Source of the DNA: an uncultured Bacteroides sp.
GTDB taxonomy: Bacteria > Bacteroidota > Bacteroidia > Bacteroidales > Bacteroidaceae
Direction: 5' to 3'
DNA: 41,088 nt
Assembly (NCBI GenBank): GCA_900546645.1
Contig: URDR01000019.1
Span: 1 to 41,088 of the forward strand
In this document: piece by piece, positions 16,261 through 24,946 of the stretch
How positions within the stretch are numbered: the stretch's first letter is position 1
Layout: each line of letters opens with the position of its first letter
Notes under the pieces: generated by a model
The model's database searches: none
What the model was told of the DNA's origin: nothing
Seen by the model: the letters and a program-made list of their open reading frames with translations, nothing else
Translations under genes and position numbers: made by a program

Positions 16261-18321
16261 ATGGTACAAAGAAAGAAAGCAAACCCCTATTTGGAAAGAG
16301 ACATCAGTTGGATGTTCTTTAACCGACGCATTCTGCAAGAAGCTACCCGCCCTCACGTTCCACTTTTGGAACGTATATCTTTTTTAGGCATTTACTCTAA
16401 TAATCTGGATGAATTTTTCCGTGTCCGCATGGCCTCACAAAGCCGCATTGCCGAATGTACGGATAAATCGACAACGCGTGAGAGCGAACATGCCCGGAAA
16501 ATCATCAAGCAAATCGGAAAACTCAATGCCCGCTACGTAAAAGAATACTCGGAAGCTGTGAGTCAGGTCATCAAAGAACTTAATAATGAAAACATCTGCC
16601 TGGTATCAGATACAGATCTTTCTCCTGATCAATTAAAGTTTGTTCAATCGTATTATAAAGAAAAACTGAGCGGATCGATAGTTCCCGTATGGTTTTCAGC
16701 TATCAAACTACTCGACTGCGAAAACGACGAAAACATCTATCTGGCCGTAAAAGCAAGTCGGAGTCAACCCAAAGCCTCATCCGACTATGCCTTTCTGGAA
16801 CTGCCGGTCAATGTATGCGGCCGCTTTGTACGCCTGCCTGATCACGACGGGAAAAGCTACCTGATGTATCTTGACGATGTCATCCGGTGCTGCCTTCCTC
16901 TGGTTTTTGAAGGTCTGAACTATACTAAGTTCGAAGGATATGCTTTCAAGTTTACCCGGGATGCGGAAATGGAAATTGACAATGACTTACGTACGGGTAC
17001 CTTACAAAAAATATCAAAAGGAGTAAAAAGTCGCCGTCGCGGAGAACCCTTACGTTTCATCTATGACAATGAAATGCCTAAGGACTTACTGAAACGTGTG
17101 CTCAAGAAACTTGACTTAGACAGTCTGGATACCGTACTTGAGAGCGGACGTTATCAGAATCATAAAGATTTGATGAAATTCCCCGACTGTGGACGGAAAA
17201 ACTTAAAATATCCGGTATGGGCACCCATACTGAAAAAAGAATTAGACGGAACAGACAGCATATTACACAAAATACAACAGCAAGACCGGTTCATCCATGT
17301 TCCCTATCATCATTTCGATTCCTTTATCCGTGTACTCCAAGAAGCCGCAGTAAGCAAACAGGTTTCCAGCATCAAGATTACACTTTACCGCTTAGCTAAA
17401 GAGTCAAAAGTAGTAAAAGCCTTAATCGGGGCAGCCAGAAACGGGAAAAAAGTTACCGTGGTCATCGAATTACTTGCCCGCTTCGATGAAGCTTCAAACA
17501 TCGACTGGTCTAAAAAGATGCAAGATGCCGGAATTAAAGTTATTTTCGGAGTGGAAGGACTGAAGGTGCACTCTAAGATTACCCATATCGGTATGAAAAC
17601 CGGACCCGATATTGCCTGCATCAGCACAGGTAATTTTCATGAAGGAAATGCCCGTATGTACACCGACTGTATGTTAATGACAGCCAATTCACGTCTGGTC
17701 AGAGAAGTCAATCATGTATTCGACTTCATCGAACGCCCCTACAGCCCCATCAAATTTAAAGAGCTGCTAGTTTCGCCCAACGAGATGAAGAAAAAGTTTG
17801 TTGCGCTAATCAACAACGAAATTAAAAACAAAAAAGCCGGGAAACCTGCTTACATCCAAATAAAAATCAATCACATTACCGATCCCGTCATGGTCAATAA
17901 GCTTTATGAAGCCTCACAAGCCGGAGTAGACGTAGATTTAGTGATACGCGGAAACTGTTCACTGGTCACTGGAATACCCGGTGTAAGCGACCATATAAAA
18001 ATTCATGGCATCATCGACCGATTTTTGGAACATTCACGTATCTTTGTATTTGCAGCTGGCGGAGAGGAAAAAATATTTTTAGGCTCAGCCGACTGGATGC
18101 CCCGCAACTTAGACCATCGTATTGAAGTAATCACCCCTGTTTATGACCCAGCCATAAAGGAAGAAATGAAACGCATAGTGGAGTATGGGCTTAAAGACAC
18201 CTTGCAGGGACGCATAGTCAACGGAAATGGAGAAAATGAATTCTGGACCTCAGAAGGGAAACAGCCATTCCGTTCGCAAGAAGCACTGTATAATTATTAT
18301 GCAACCGAGAACGAAGAATAA
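16261..18321 (+). CDS. ppk1: polyphosphate kinase 1
   Basis: 686 residues, full length for PPK1, which polymerises ATP gamma-phosphate into inorganic polyphosphate. Domain order N, head, C1, C2 is visible: NPYLERDISWMFFNRRIL at the start; the autophosphorylated His at about 437 in LKVHSKITHIG; STGNFHEGNARMYTD; the second conserved His at about 591 in LEHSRIFVF; and SADWMPRNLDHRIEV. It is followed after 19 bp by the exopolyphosphatase gene, forming a polyphosphate synthesis and turnover pair. Confidence 0.96.
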   Translation: MVQRKKANPYLERDISWMFFNRRILQEATRPHVPLLERISFLGIYSNNLDEFFRVRMASQSRIAECTDKSTTRESEHARKIIKQIGKLNARYVKEYSEAVSQVIKELNNENICLVSDTDLSPDQLKFVQSYYKEKLSGSIVPVWFSAIKLLDCENDENIYLAVKASRSQPKASSDYAFLELPVNVCGRFVRLPDHDGKSYLMYLDDVIRCCLPLVFEGLNYTKFEGYAFKFTRDAEMEIDNDLRTGTLQKISKGVKSRRRGEPLRFIYDNEMPKDLLKRVLKKLDLDSLDTVLESGRYQNHKDLMKFPDCGRKNLKYPVWAPILKKELDGTDSILHKIQQQDRFIHVPYHHFDSFIRVLQEAAVSKQVSSIKITLYRLAKESKVVKALIGAARNGKKVTVVIELLARFDEASNIDWSKKMQDAGIKVIFGVEGLKVHSKITHIGMKTGPDIACISTGNFHEGNARMYTDCMLMTANSRLVREVNHVFDFIERPYSPIKFKELLVSPNEMKKKFVALINNEIKNKKAGKPAYIQIKINHITDPVMVNKLYEASQAGVDVDLVIRGNCSLVTGIPGVSDHIKIHGIIDRFLEHSRIFVFAAGGEEKIFLGSADWMPRNLDHRIEVITPVYDPAIKEEMKRIVEYGLKDTLQGRIVNGNGENEFWTSEGKQPFRSQEALYNYYATENEE

Positions 18322-18340
18322 ACTTTAATATGTTAACACA

Positions 18341-19285
18341 ATGATAACACAAGGAATGAAATTACCCGACGGAGGTATCAATTATGCAGCAATTGATATC
18401 GGGTCAAATGCAGTACGCTTACTGATAAAACATGTGGAAGAAGATATAAACGGAGTACCTCACTTTTCCAAAGTTCTGCTTCTCCGTGTACCCCTCCGTT
18501 TAGGGTTCGACGTTTTTGCCATGGGAAAGATTTCAGAAAAAAAAGAAAAGGATATGATCCGCTTAATGAAATCCTACCGCCACCTGATGAAGATTTACGA
18601 TGTAGACAATTACCGTGCCTGTGCTACCTCGGCTATGAGGGATGCTGAGAACGGAATGCACATCATCAAGCGTATCAGAAAGAAAACGGATATTCCTATT
18701 GAAATCATTGACGGACAGGAAGAAGCTAAGATGATTTACAACAACCACATCGAACAGATGGAAGACCGGAAGGGAAACTATATGTACGTGGATGTGGGAG
18801 GAGGAAGCACCGAAATCAACTTGCTTTCACAGGGTGAACTGGTTTGCAGCCGTTCTTACAACATCGGAACCGTACGCATCTTGAACCAAGCTGTAAAAGA
18901 GAGTGAATGGAACCGACTCAGAACGGATATGGCCGAACTTGCCTTATCGTACCCTCAAACCAACCTTATCGGTTCGGGGGGAAATATCAACAAACTTTAC
19001 CGACTGGCTGAGAAAAAAGACAAGAAACAACTGCGGATGACGGTTACTACGCTGCGTCAGCTTCATGAATCGCTCAAGGGATTATCGGTAGAAGAGCGTA
19101 TGACTCAATTTAACCTGAAACCTGACCGCGCCGATGTCATCGTACCTGCCGGAGAAATCTTCTTGACCATTGCCGACCTGATGCAAGCCACCTACATTTA
19201 CGTGCCGGTCATCGGTTTGTCGGATGGTATTATTGACAGTCTCTATGCACGTGACACTCGTCCTATTACACTGCAGGAGCTATAA
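18341..19285 (+). CDS. Ppx/GppA-family exopolyphosphatase
   Basis: 314 residues of the ASKHA fold. It hydrolyses polyphosphate from the ends or pppGpp to ppGpp. Phosphate-binding motifs: YAAIDIGSNAVRLLI (about 15-29) and YVDVGGGSTEINLL (about 148-161), then NLIGSGGNINKL. It has only the core two domains and lacks the C-terminal HD-like extension of E. coli Ppx (about 510 residues), as is usual for the short family. Coupled to ppk1 by 19 bp, so polyphosphate is the likely substrate. Confidence 0.92.
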   Translation: MITQGMKLPDGGINYAAIDIGSNAVRLLIKHVEEDINGVPHFSKVLLLRVPLRLGFDVFAMGKISEKKEKDMIRLMKSYRHLMKIYDVDNYRACATSAMRDAENGMHIIKRIRKKTDIPIEIIDGQEEAKMIYNNHIEQMEDRKGNYMYVDVGGGSTEINLLSQGELVCSRSYNIGTVRILNQAVKESEWNRLRTDMAELALSYPQTNLIGSGGNINKLYRLAEKKDKKQLRMTVTTLRQLHESLKGLSVEERMTQFNLKPDRADVIVPAGEIFLTIADLMQATYIYVPVIGLSDGIIDSLYARDTRPITLQEL

Positions 19286-19297
19286 GATATAATCCAT

Positions 19298-19343
19298 AAA
19301 AAAGACGCTGAAAACGGAGAGTTCTGTTTTCAGCGTCTTTTTT
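19298..19343. terminator. bidirectional terminator
   Basis: A perfect 18-bp stem (19298-19315 with 19326-19343) with a 10-base loop and A and T runs at both ends lies between the convergent ppx and GH92 genes, and can end transcription in both directions. Confidence 0.92.
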
Positions 19344-19360
19344 CATAAACCGAAGAAGTT

Positions 19361-21610
19361 TTACCGCTTCTTCATTTCTACCGCAGCTTTTTGCTTGAAA
19401 GTCAAAGAGCCAGCTTTTATCAAGTCATTATGATTGATGCGGTAACCACAGTTCTTGTCACCCATGCGGATGTAATCAATCAGCTCAGTCGACCCCTCTT
19501 TTGTAATAACCAGACGGTCGCGTCCGTGATATTTCGGATTCAACTTAATGGTTATCTTGTCGAAGGTAGGAGTAGTCAGTGTATATTCAGGAACTCCCGG
19601 ACAGTCAGGATAAAGTCCCATCATACTGAATACCGCCCAAGTCGACATGGTTCCGGTATCATCATTTCCGGGAATACCATCGGGCTTGGTAGTGAAATAC
19701 TTCGCCAACAATTGTTTTACAAGCACCTGCGTACGCCATTCCTCTCCCTTGAAATAGCTGAACAAATACGGATAAGCAATGTCAGGTTCATTAGCCGGAT
19801 CATAATATCCCTTATCAAAAACCATCTTCAGCTTGTCGATAAACTTCTTCTTTCCACCCATCAGCTTAGCCAATCCGGTTACATCGTGAGGCACATAGAA
19901 CGTATAGTTCCATGAATTTCCTTCATGAAATCCTGGACTCGGTTCAAAGTTCTCTCCTTGTTTCGGGTCGAAAGGTGAATAGAATGTACCGTCGGGCAGG
20001 ATAGGACGCAGTGTTCCAAACTCTTTGCAATAATAGTTCTTATACCCCATGGCACGTTTATAGAACATCTTCGCATCTTCTTTCTTACCCAAAGCCTCAG
20101 CTAAGGTAGCCAGTGAATAATCGGCAATATAATACTCCAGCGCATGAGAAACCGAGTTATCATACTGCTCCATCAAAGGTACGTAGCCTTTTGCCATATA
20201 ATCATCATTATCCGGACGCATCAGGTTTTCCTTTCCGGGAAGCGTAGCCGACTTATACATCGCTTCATAAGCCAGATTAATGTCGAAGTCGCGCAGCCCT
20301 TTCATCCAAGTATCCACAATCACAGGCAAGCTCGGGTCGCCTTCCATAGTCAGAGTTTCTCTGCCATACAGTTCCCATTTCGGCAACCATCCGTGCTCCC
20401 GATACATATCCAGCATCGTATGCACCATATCCATCTGGCGCTCCGGATAAACCAAAGTCAACAGCTGATGCACATTACGGTAGGTATCCCACAAAGAGAA
20501 GACGGTATATCGGTTTCCTTTCGTTGACATCACCTTGTCACCTTCCATCTGCGGATACTCACCATTTACATCCTGCAAGATATTCGGATGAATCAGCGTG
20601 TGATAAAGTCCGGTATAGAACACAGTCTTCTGTTCATCCGTACCGCCTTCCACCATAATCCGTCCCAAATCATCATTCCAACGCTGACGCGCTTCCTGAT
20701 GAATGGCCTCAAAATGACGTCCATGCTGTTCTTTTTCCAAATTTTCACGCGCATTGGCAATGCTGACAAACGACACTCCCATAGCCACTTCAATCTGCTC
20801 GTTCTCTTCTGTTTCAAAAGAAAACCAAGCACCTATATCATCACCAGCTATTTCCCGGTTATACTTAGTATAAAGCTTATTCTTTCCCTGATCCGAATCC
20901 CATTCAGCTTCTACCCCAATCATCGGACGCTGTTTCTTCCAATATCCGGCAGCTTTCGGAGCCTTGCTCACCCGCATTACAAAATAAATTGGAAATACAG
21001 CCTGCGGATTATAACAGAAAGTTCCGAGCACCTTCATACCTTCTATTTCACGGTCGCCCACACGACGCATAAAGGCTCCACTCTCATTAGTCAACCCTTC
21101 ACCCAAATTTAAAAGGATATTGCTCTCTCCCTTCGGGAATGTAAAACGGCTTAATCCGGAACGCGGTGTTGCCGTAGCCTCCGCCTTCACCTTATACTTG
21201 GTAAGGAAAGTAGAATAATAACCCGGTGAAGCCGTTTCCGCTTCATATTTACTTCCATAATTCCGGTAATCAACATCCAGTTTGCCTGTCGTTGGCATCA
21301 AAAGCAAGGAGCTGAGGTCAGGACATCCCACCCCACTCAAGTTCACATGCGCAAAACCGGTAAAGAAACTGTTGGTATACTCATACGGAGTAGACCACCA
21401 GCGCGCATCCTTATCGTACGTATTATCAGCCGACCCCATTACATTAAATGGCACTACCGACATCAATCCGTTCGGACAAACGGCTCCCGGATTACAAGTA
21501 CCAAAGTTAGTGGTTCCGATAAACGCATTGACATAATCCACCGGTTCCTGCTTAGCCTGTATGGCATGCACAAAGAGAAATGCCACCACCAAAGTCAAAA
21601 ATCTTTTCAT
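19361..21610 (-). CDS. GH92 alpha-mannosidase
   Basis: 749 residues with a signal peptide (about 1-19, ending IQA), so periplasmic or exported. GH92 enzymes are calcium-dependent exo-alpha-mannosidases that trim mannose from N-glycans. The typical N-terminal segment DYVNAFIGT and GNCNPGA-like FGTCNPGAVCPNG, SFFTGFAHVNLSG, FSLWDTYRN, EPDIAYPYLFSYF and the C-terminal PGNDDTGTMSTWAVFSMMGLYP motif with its acidic residues are all present, and the length is normal. It is downstream of the GH130 and MFS genes, with an intervening terminator (21627-21675). Linkage specificity (alpha-1,2 or other) cannot be assigned firmly. Confidence 0.94.
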   Translation of the reverse strand: MKRFLTLVVAFLFVHAIQAKQEPVDYVNAFIGTTNFGTCNPGAVCPNGLMSVVPFNVMGSADNTYDKDARWWSTPYEYTNSFFTGFAHVNLSGVGCPDLSSLLLMPTTGKLDVDYRNYGSKYEAETASPGYYSTFLTKYKVKAEATATPRSGLSRFTFPKGESNILLNLGEGLTNESGAFMRRVGDREIEGMKVLGTFCYNPQAVFPIYFVMRVSKAPKAAGYWKKQRPMIGVEAEWDSDQGKNKLYTKYNREIAGDDIGAWFSFETEENEQIEVAMGVSFVSIANARENLEKEQHGRHFEAIHQEARQRWNDDLGRIMVEGGTDEQKTVFYTGLYHTLIHPNILQDVNGEYPQMEGDKVMSTKGNRYTVFSLWDTYRNVHQLLTLVYPERQMDMVHTMLDMYREHGWLPKWELYGRETLTMEGDPSLPVIVDTWMKGLRDFDINLAYEAMYKSATLPGKENLMRPDNDDYMAKGYVPLMEQYDNSVSHALEYYIADYSLATLAEALGKKEDAKMFYKRAMGYKNYYCKEFGTLRPILPDGTFYSPFDPKQGENFEPSPGFHEGNSWNYTFYVPHDVTGLAKLMGGKKKFIDKLKMVFDKGYYDPANEPDIAYPYLFSYFKGEEWRTQVLVKQLLAKYFTTKPDGIPGNDDTGTMSTWAVFSMMGLYPDCPGVPEYTLTTPTFDKITIKLNPKYHGRDRLVITKEGSTELIDYIRMGDKNCGYRINHNDLIKAGSLTFKQKAAVEMKKR

Positions 21611-21626
21611 ATGTATTCTTTCTTCA

Positions 21627-21675
21627 TAAAAAAAGACACATCGGAAGCCGACATGAAGCCACTTCCGGTGTGTCT
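21627..21675 (-). terminator. intrinsic terminator between GH130 and GH92 genes
   Basis: On the minus strand a 14-bp stem with one mismatch (21662-21675 with 21634-21647) is followed by seven Ts. It begins 15 bp after the GH130 stop codon, so GH92 expression may depend on read-through or on its own promoter. Confidence 0.75.
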
Positions 21676-21689
21676 CTGTGATTCATTTA

Positions 21690-22661
21690 TTAAATAATAG
21701 AGTGCTGCTTAACGAACTCTACAATCTCAGAAATATAGCCAAATGCCATACCTACTACGGTATCAGCCGCACCGTAATATACAGCCACACGCTCACCATC
21801 CTGAAGCGCAGCACACGGGAATACTACGTTAGGCACATCACCCTGCAATTCATAAGGAGCAGCCGGAGCCAACAAGTAGTCACGAGTACGGTACAATACC
21901 TTTTCCGGATTATCCTTATCCAAGATAACTGCACCCATTGAATAGCGGAATCCGTTACAAGTAGTAATTACTCCATGATAGAACATCAACCATCCAGCTT
22001 CAGTCAAGAAAGGAACTGATCCTGCACCGATTTTTGTACACTGCCATGCACTTTCAGGGAACGGAGTCACTTTCATCACGCAGCGGTGTTCGCCCCAGTA
22101 TTTCATATCCGGGCTGTAGCTAATATAAATATCGCCGAACGGAGTATGACCGTTATCGCTCGGACGGCTCAACATAGCATACTTTCCGTTGATTTTCTGC
22201 GGGAATAACACTCCGTTACGGTTAAACGGCAAGAAAGCGTTTTCACACTGGAAGAATTCCTCAAAATCGAATGTATAAGCAATACCGATTGTAGGTCCGT
22301 GATAACCGTTACACCAAGTAATCCAATAGCGGTCTTCAATCCAGGTCACACGCGGGTCATACTTATATTCCGACTCAATCATTTCCGTATTTCCAGCTTT
22401 AAACTTAATCGGTTCGTGACTGATTTCCCAGTTGATACCATCTTTACTGAAGCCCACGAAGATATTCATCTGAACCGCCTTGTTATCGCAGCGGAAAACA
22501 CCAGCAAAACCTCCTTTAAAAGGAACTACCGCACTGTTGAAAATACTATTTGAGGTAGGAATGTGATAACGTCCGATAACCGGATTCTGTGAATAACGCC
22601 ACATCACATCAGTGCAACCTGCCGGACGCTCTTCCCACGGCATAACAAATTTTTCTGTCAT
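21690..22661 (-). CDS. GH130 beta-mannoside phosphorylase
   Basis: 323 residues, no signal peptide, hence cytosolic. GH130 enzymes phosphorolyse beta-1,4-mannosides to mannose 1-phosphate. The blade motifs NSIFNSAVVPFKGGFAGVFR, KYDPRVTWIEDRYWITW (Asp102 is at the place of the family's catalytic acid) and SAWQCTKIGAGSVPFLTEAGWLMFYHG are seen. From memory, the B. thetaiotaomicron homologue next to GH92 and MFS genes (BT_1033) and UhgbMP act on Man-beta-1,4-GlcNAc from the N-glycan core; the same context supports this substrate. The 22662-22807 gap upstream contains the lost tail of the MFS gene. Confidence 0.92.
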   Translation of the reverse strand: MTEKFVMPWEERPAGCTDVMWRYSQNPVIGRYHIPTSNSIFNSAVVPFKGGFAGVFRCDNKAVQMNIFVGFSKDGINWEISHEPIKFKAGNTEMIESEYKYDPRVTWIEDRYWITWCNGYHGPTIGIAYTFDFEEFFQCENAFLPFNRNGVLFPQKINGKYAMLSRPSDNGHTPFGDIYISYSPDMKYWGEHRCVMKVTPFPESAWQCTKIGAGSVPFLTEAGWLMFYHGVITTCNGFRYSMGAVILDKDNPEKVLYRTRDYLLAPAAPYELQGDVPNVVFPCAALQDGERVAVYYGAADTVVGMAFGYISEIVEFVKQHSII

Positions 22662-22743
22662 ATTCTTTTCAGTTTTAAATTGGTTAGTTTTTTCTATTAT
22701 TTAGTTAATCTATTCTTTATATCGACTCCTTTTCTCCAGCTCA

Positions 22744-22807
22744 TCAACCGGCTTTGATTTGCCAACGCTGCTCCTCTGTCAAACTCCGCAAGCCATAAAT
22801 CTTGGAA
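22744..22807 (-). pseudogene. out-of-frame former C-terminal tail of the MFS gene
   Basis: Directly after the MFS stop (22808-22810) the +1 frame reads DSKIYGLRSLTEEQRWQIKAG and then stops at 22744-22746. Adding one GA unit to the GAGAGAGA tract at 22812-22819 would join this tail to the transporter in frame (GERETDSKIYG). This looks like a recent two-base slippage that removed about 21 residues, or a sequencing error. Confidence 0.5.
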
Positions 22808-24181
22808 TCAGTCTCTCTCGCCTTCAATCAGCGTTCCGTCTTGCTTATATTTAAACGGAACAAAATAAGTAATCAAGAAGGCTGGTATTGTAGCGAAAAG
22901 TACGAAGATGAAAAACGGCTCATACCCACCGGGCTTATTGAACCACATCCCTAACTGCTCGCATACCCATCCGCTCAGCATCCCAGGAAGCATCACTCCC
23001 AAGTTCATAATACCCGAAGCAAAAGCGTAATGCGCCATCTGATGCTTTCCGGGAGCCACTTGCTGCATCATAAACAAGGTAAGTCCCACAAAGCCGAAAC
23101 CATATCCGAAGTACTCAAACACGATACCGCTGCAGATAATAATGCCGCTTTCAGGCTGTGAGAATGCGAAAAAGGCATATACCATGAAAGGAAGATTGAA
23201 AATGCAGCATAAAGAAAACAGCGAACGCTTTAACCCTCTTGCCGAAATATAATATCCGGCAAGCAAAGAACCCAACACAAACGCTGCCGCGCCATAGGTA
23301 CCATAGTATAGCCCGATTTCCTTTTCACTCAAGCCCAGTCCGCCGGTTTCTCTGCTCGCCTTCAAGAACAAAGGCACAATTTTCATCACAAATCCTTCGG
23401 CAAAACGATAAAGAATGATGAAGAACAGGTAATACACAATGTGGCGTTTCTTGAAGAAATCAAGCAGCACATTTCCAAGCTCTGTCATTACCTGACCGGC
23501 TGTACGACAATCGGCAGACTTATTGCTCTTTCCGGAAGGCAGCATAAAAATATGATAGATGCCTAACAGCACCATCACCACACAAAGGATGGCCATGATA
23601 ATCATCCATGCATTTTGATTGGCAGACAGTACAGCCGAAGCCTCAGCTCCTTCGCCTCCTCCATATTGTTCAATCAGATAACCAGCCAGATAAACCAGTC
23701 CACCGGTTGCTATAATTTTGGCGATATTATAAAAAGCTCCCTGCCAGCCGATATATTTAGCCTGATCGGAAGTAGAAAGTTCGCTCATATACACTCCGTC
23801 GCATGCAATATCATGAGTAGCACCGCTGAAAGCAATCACTGCCAGCAAAGCAATGGCTATGCTGAAGAAGTGAGGAAGATTCAGCGAAAAAGCCACCAGT
23901 CCAAACGTGACACCGGTAACCAGCTGAGTGAGAATCACGAAAAATTTTTTCGTTTTAAATAATTCCAAAAACGGACTCCATAAAGGTTTCAAAGTCCATG
24001 GCAATAAAATAAGTGAAGTCCAGAAGGTAATAAGCTTATCTTCTACTCCTAATCCCTTAAACATCAACACCGTTACCATATTCAACACCACAAAAGGCAA
24101 ACCCATGGCGAAATAGGCTGTGGGAACCCAAGTTATCGGACTTCTTTTACATGTTTGTTTCTGCTCTTGTACCATTTCCAT
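22808..24181 (-). CDS. MFS transporter, probably for mannosyl oligosaccharide
   Basis: 457 residues, about 12 membrane helices in two halves joined by a cytosolic loop around residues 215-235 (LPSGKSNKSADCRTAG). The opening helices (WVPTAYFAMGLPFVVLNMVTVL) and PWTLKPLWSPFLELFKTKK are like the PAT/AmpG-type MFS branch that imports muropeptides and glycosides. It is first in a leftward cluster with GH130 and GH92, and so probably imports Man-GlcNAc or a similar disaccharide for the phosphorylase; this is inferred from context. The C-terminus appears clipped by a frame change in a GA repeat. Confidence 0.85.
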   Translation of the reverse strand: MEMVQEQKQTCKRSPITWVPTAYFAMGLPFVVLNMVTVLMFKGLGVEDKLITFWTSLILLPWTLKPLWSPFLELFKTKKFFVILTQLVTGVTFGLVAFSLNLPHFFSIAIALLAVIAFSGATHDIACDGVYMSELSTSDQAKYIGWQGAFYNIAKIIATGGLVYLAGYLIEQYGGGEGAEASAVLSANQNAWMIIMAILCVVMVLLGIYHIFMLPSGKSNKSADCRTAGQVMTELGNVLLDFFKKRHIVYYLFFIILYRFAEGFVMKIVPLFLKASRETGGLGLSEKEIGLYYGTYGAAAFVLGSLLAGYYISARGLKRSLFSLCCIFNLPFMVYAFFAFSQPESGIIICSGIVFEYFGYGFGFVGLTLFMMQQVAPGKHQMAHYAFASGIMNLGVMLPGMLSGWVCEQLGMWFNKPGGYEPFFIFVLFATIPAFLITYFVPFKYKQDGTLIEGERD

Positions 24182-24469
24182 AGTATTATAACACCATTTT
24201 ATTATTTAGCCGCTAATATAACAATTATCATAAAAATATCACCTACATTACATAAGATATTTTAACAGCATCGCATGACTTTTTCAAGGAGAAGCCTAAT
24301 TTAAGAAGTTTTTACCGGTTACTGCATAAGAAATCTCCGGTTTGCGGCTTATGTTAACGTTTTCCTGTCTGCTTTCTTGTTTCTTCTTGCCCCCGTATAA
24401 ATGTCATTTTCCTATGGCGTAAAAACCGAATTTTGCAGACAAAATCTATAAACAGAATCTCTGTTTGTA
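24182..24469. other. intergenic region upstream of the MFS gene
   Basis: About 290 bp upstream of the leftward MFS gene. I see no convincing gene. It is AT-rich just before the start codon, with no perfect TAnnTTTG promoter; a small hairpin AAACAGA/TCTGTTT lies at about 24450-24466, next to the large palindrome that follows. Confidence 0.4.
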
Positions 24470-24530
24470 AAAACAAAGCCTTTGGCTGTAAAAACAGAAG
24501 CTTTGTTTTTACAGCCAAAGGCTTTGTTTT
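24470..24530. repeat. 26-bp perfect inverted repeat
   Basis: 24470-24495 and 24505-24530 are perfect inverse complements of 26 bases around a 9-base loop (AGAAGCTTT). The core of each arm is AAAGCCTTTGGCTGTAAAAAC. It lies on the chromosomal side of the element's left repeat and upstream of the MFS gene. Its A and T ends allow terminator function on either strand, but the length and symmetry also fit a dispersed palindromic repeat. Confidence 0.85.
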
Positions 24531-24634
24531 GAGTTCATGAACTGAGAAAGGAGGTTTTATGCCTATAGAAAGATACTTTTTGTCATCTCACTCAACAATC
24601 ACTATATGTTATGCTTTAAGTTATATACGCATGA

Positions 24635-24747
24635 ACTATATACAAACAAAAAAGCATCGACAATCATCAGATTATCAATGCTTCTTACTCAGTCGGGGTG
24701 ACTGGATTCGAAGCAGCGACCACACGCCCCCAGACGCGTACTCTAAC
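24635..24747. repeat. left direct repeat of the tRNA-Pro element (distal att)
   Basis: 113 bases nearly identical to 29075-29190: the same tRNA 3' portion plus the tRNA terminator (24652-24683, 14-bp stem, 4-base loop, then minus-strand Ts). Differences seen: a 2-base deletion near 24685, one substitution at the T stem (GCAGCG in place of CCAGCG) and one C fewer in the anticodon-region C-run. Identity ends abruptly at 24747, where the intact copy continues into the 5' half of the tRNA. Confidence 0.88.
24693..24747 (-). pseudogene. 3' fragment of tRNA-Pro
   Basis: 55 bases matching the anticodon arm through discriminator base of the intact tRNA at 29135-29209, with one T-stem substitution and one missing base in the anticodon-region G-run. 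It lacks the 5' acceptor strand and D arm, so it is non-functional. It is the displaced original end of the tRNA left by integration. Confidence 0.85.
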
Positions 24748-24798
24748 GTCTGTATATCATTGATTAATCAATTATATTATTGCGATTTTTCTTTTTGG

Positions 24799-24818
24799 GT
24801 TTACACGATAGTTTACAC
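24799..24818. repeat. two GTTTACAC direct repeats near the left att
   Basis: GTTTACAC occurs at 24799-24806 and 24811-24818, twelve bases apart, about 50 bp inside the left repeat. Short repeats in this position can be arm-type integrase binding sites; that is inference. Confidence 0.35.
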
Positions 24819-24886
24819 AGATGTTTTTCCGCTGTTGGGGTTAAACATTTATTTTACAAATAACAATCTATTGATGATTATAAACA

Positions 24887-24925
24887 AAAACAGCATAAGA
24901 GTTTTTTAGGCTCAAATGCTGTTTT
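24887..24925 (-). terminator. terminator of the cargo operon
   Basis: Minus-strand AAAACAGCAT (24916-24925) pairs perfectly with ATGCTGTTTT (24887-24896) around a 19-base loop, 22 bp after the lipoprotein stop. T-rich sequence follows. Confidence 0.75.
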
Positions 24926-24946
24926 CTTTTTATATGTTTTACTTGA

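Noticed and set aside
24693..24747. A second tRNA-Pro gene
   Set aside because: Only the 3' part is present, with a T-stem substitution and a missing base in the anticodon-region G-run; it is the displaced end from integration.
24559..24909. 116-residue plus-strand frame preceded by AGGAGG
   Set aside because: Despite the good ribosome-site match, the frame runs antisense through the tRNA terminator, the tRNA fragment and the cargo terminator, so it is a by-product of those elements.
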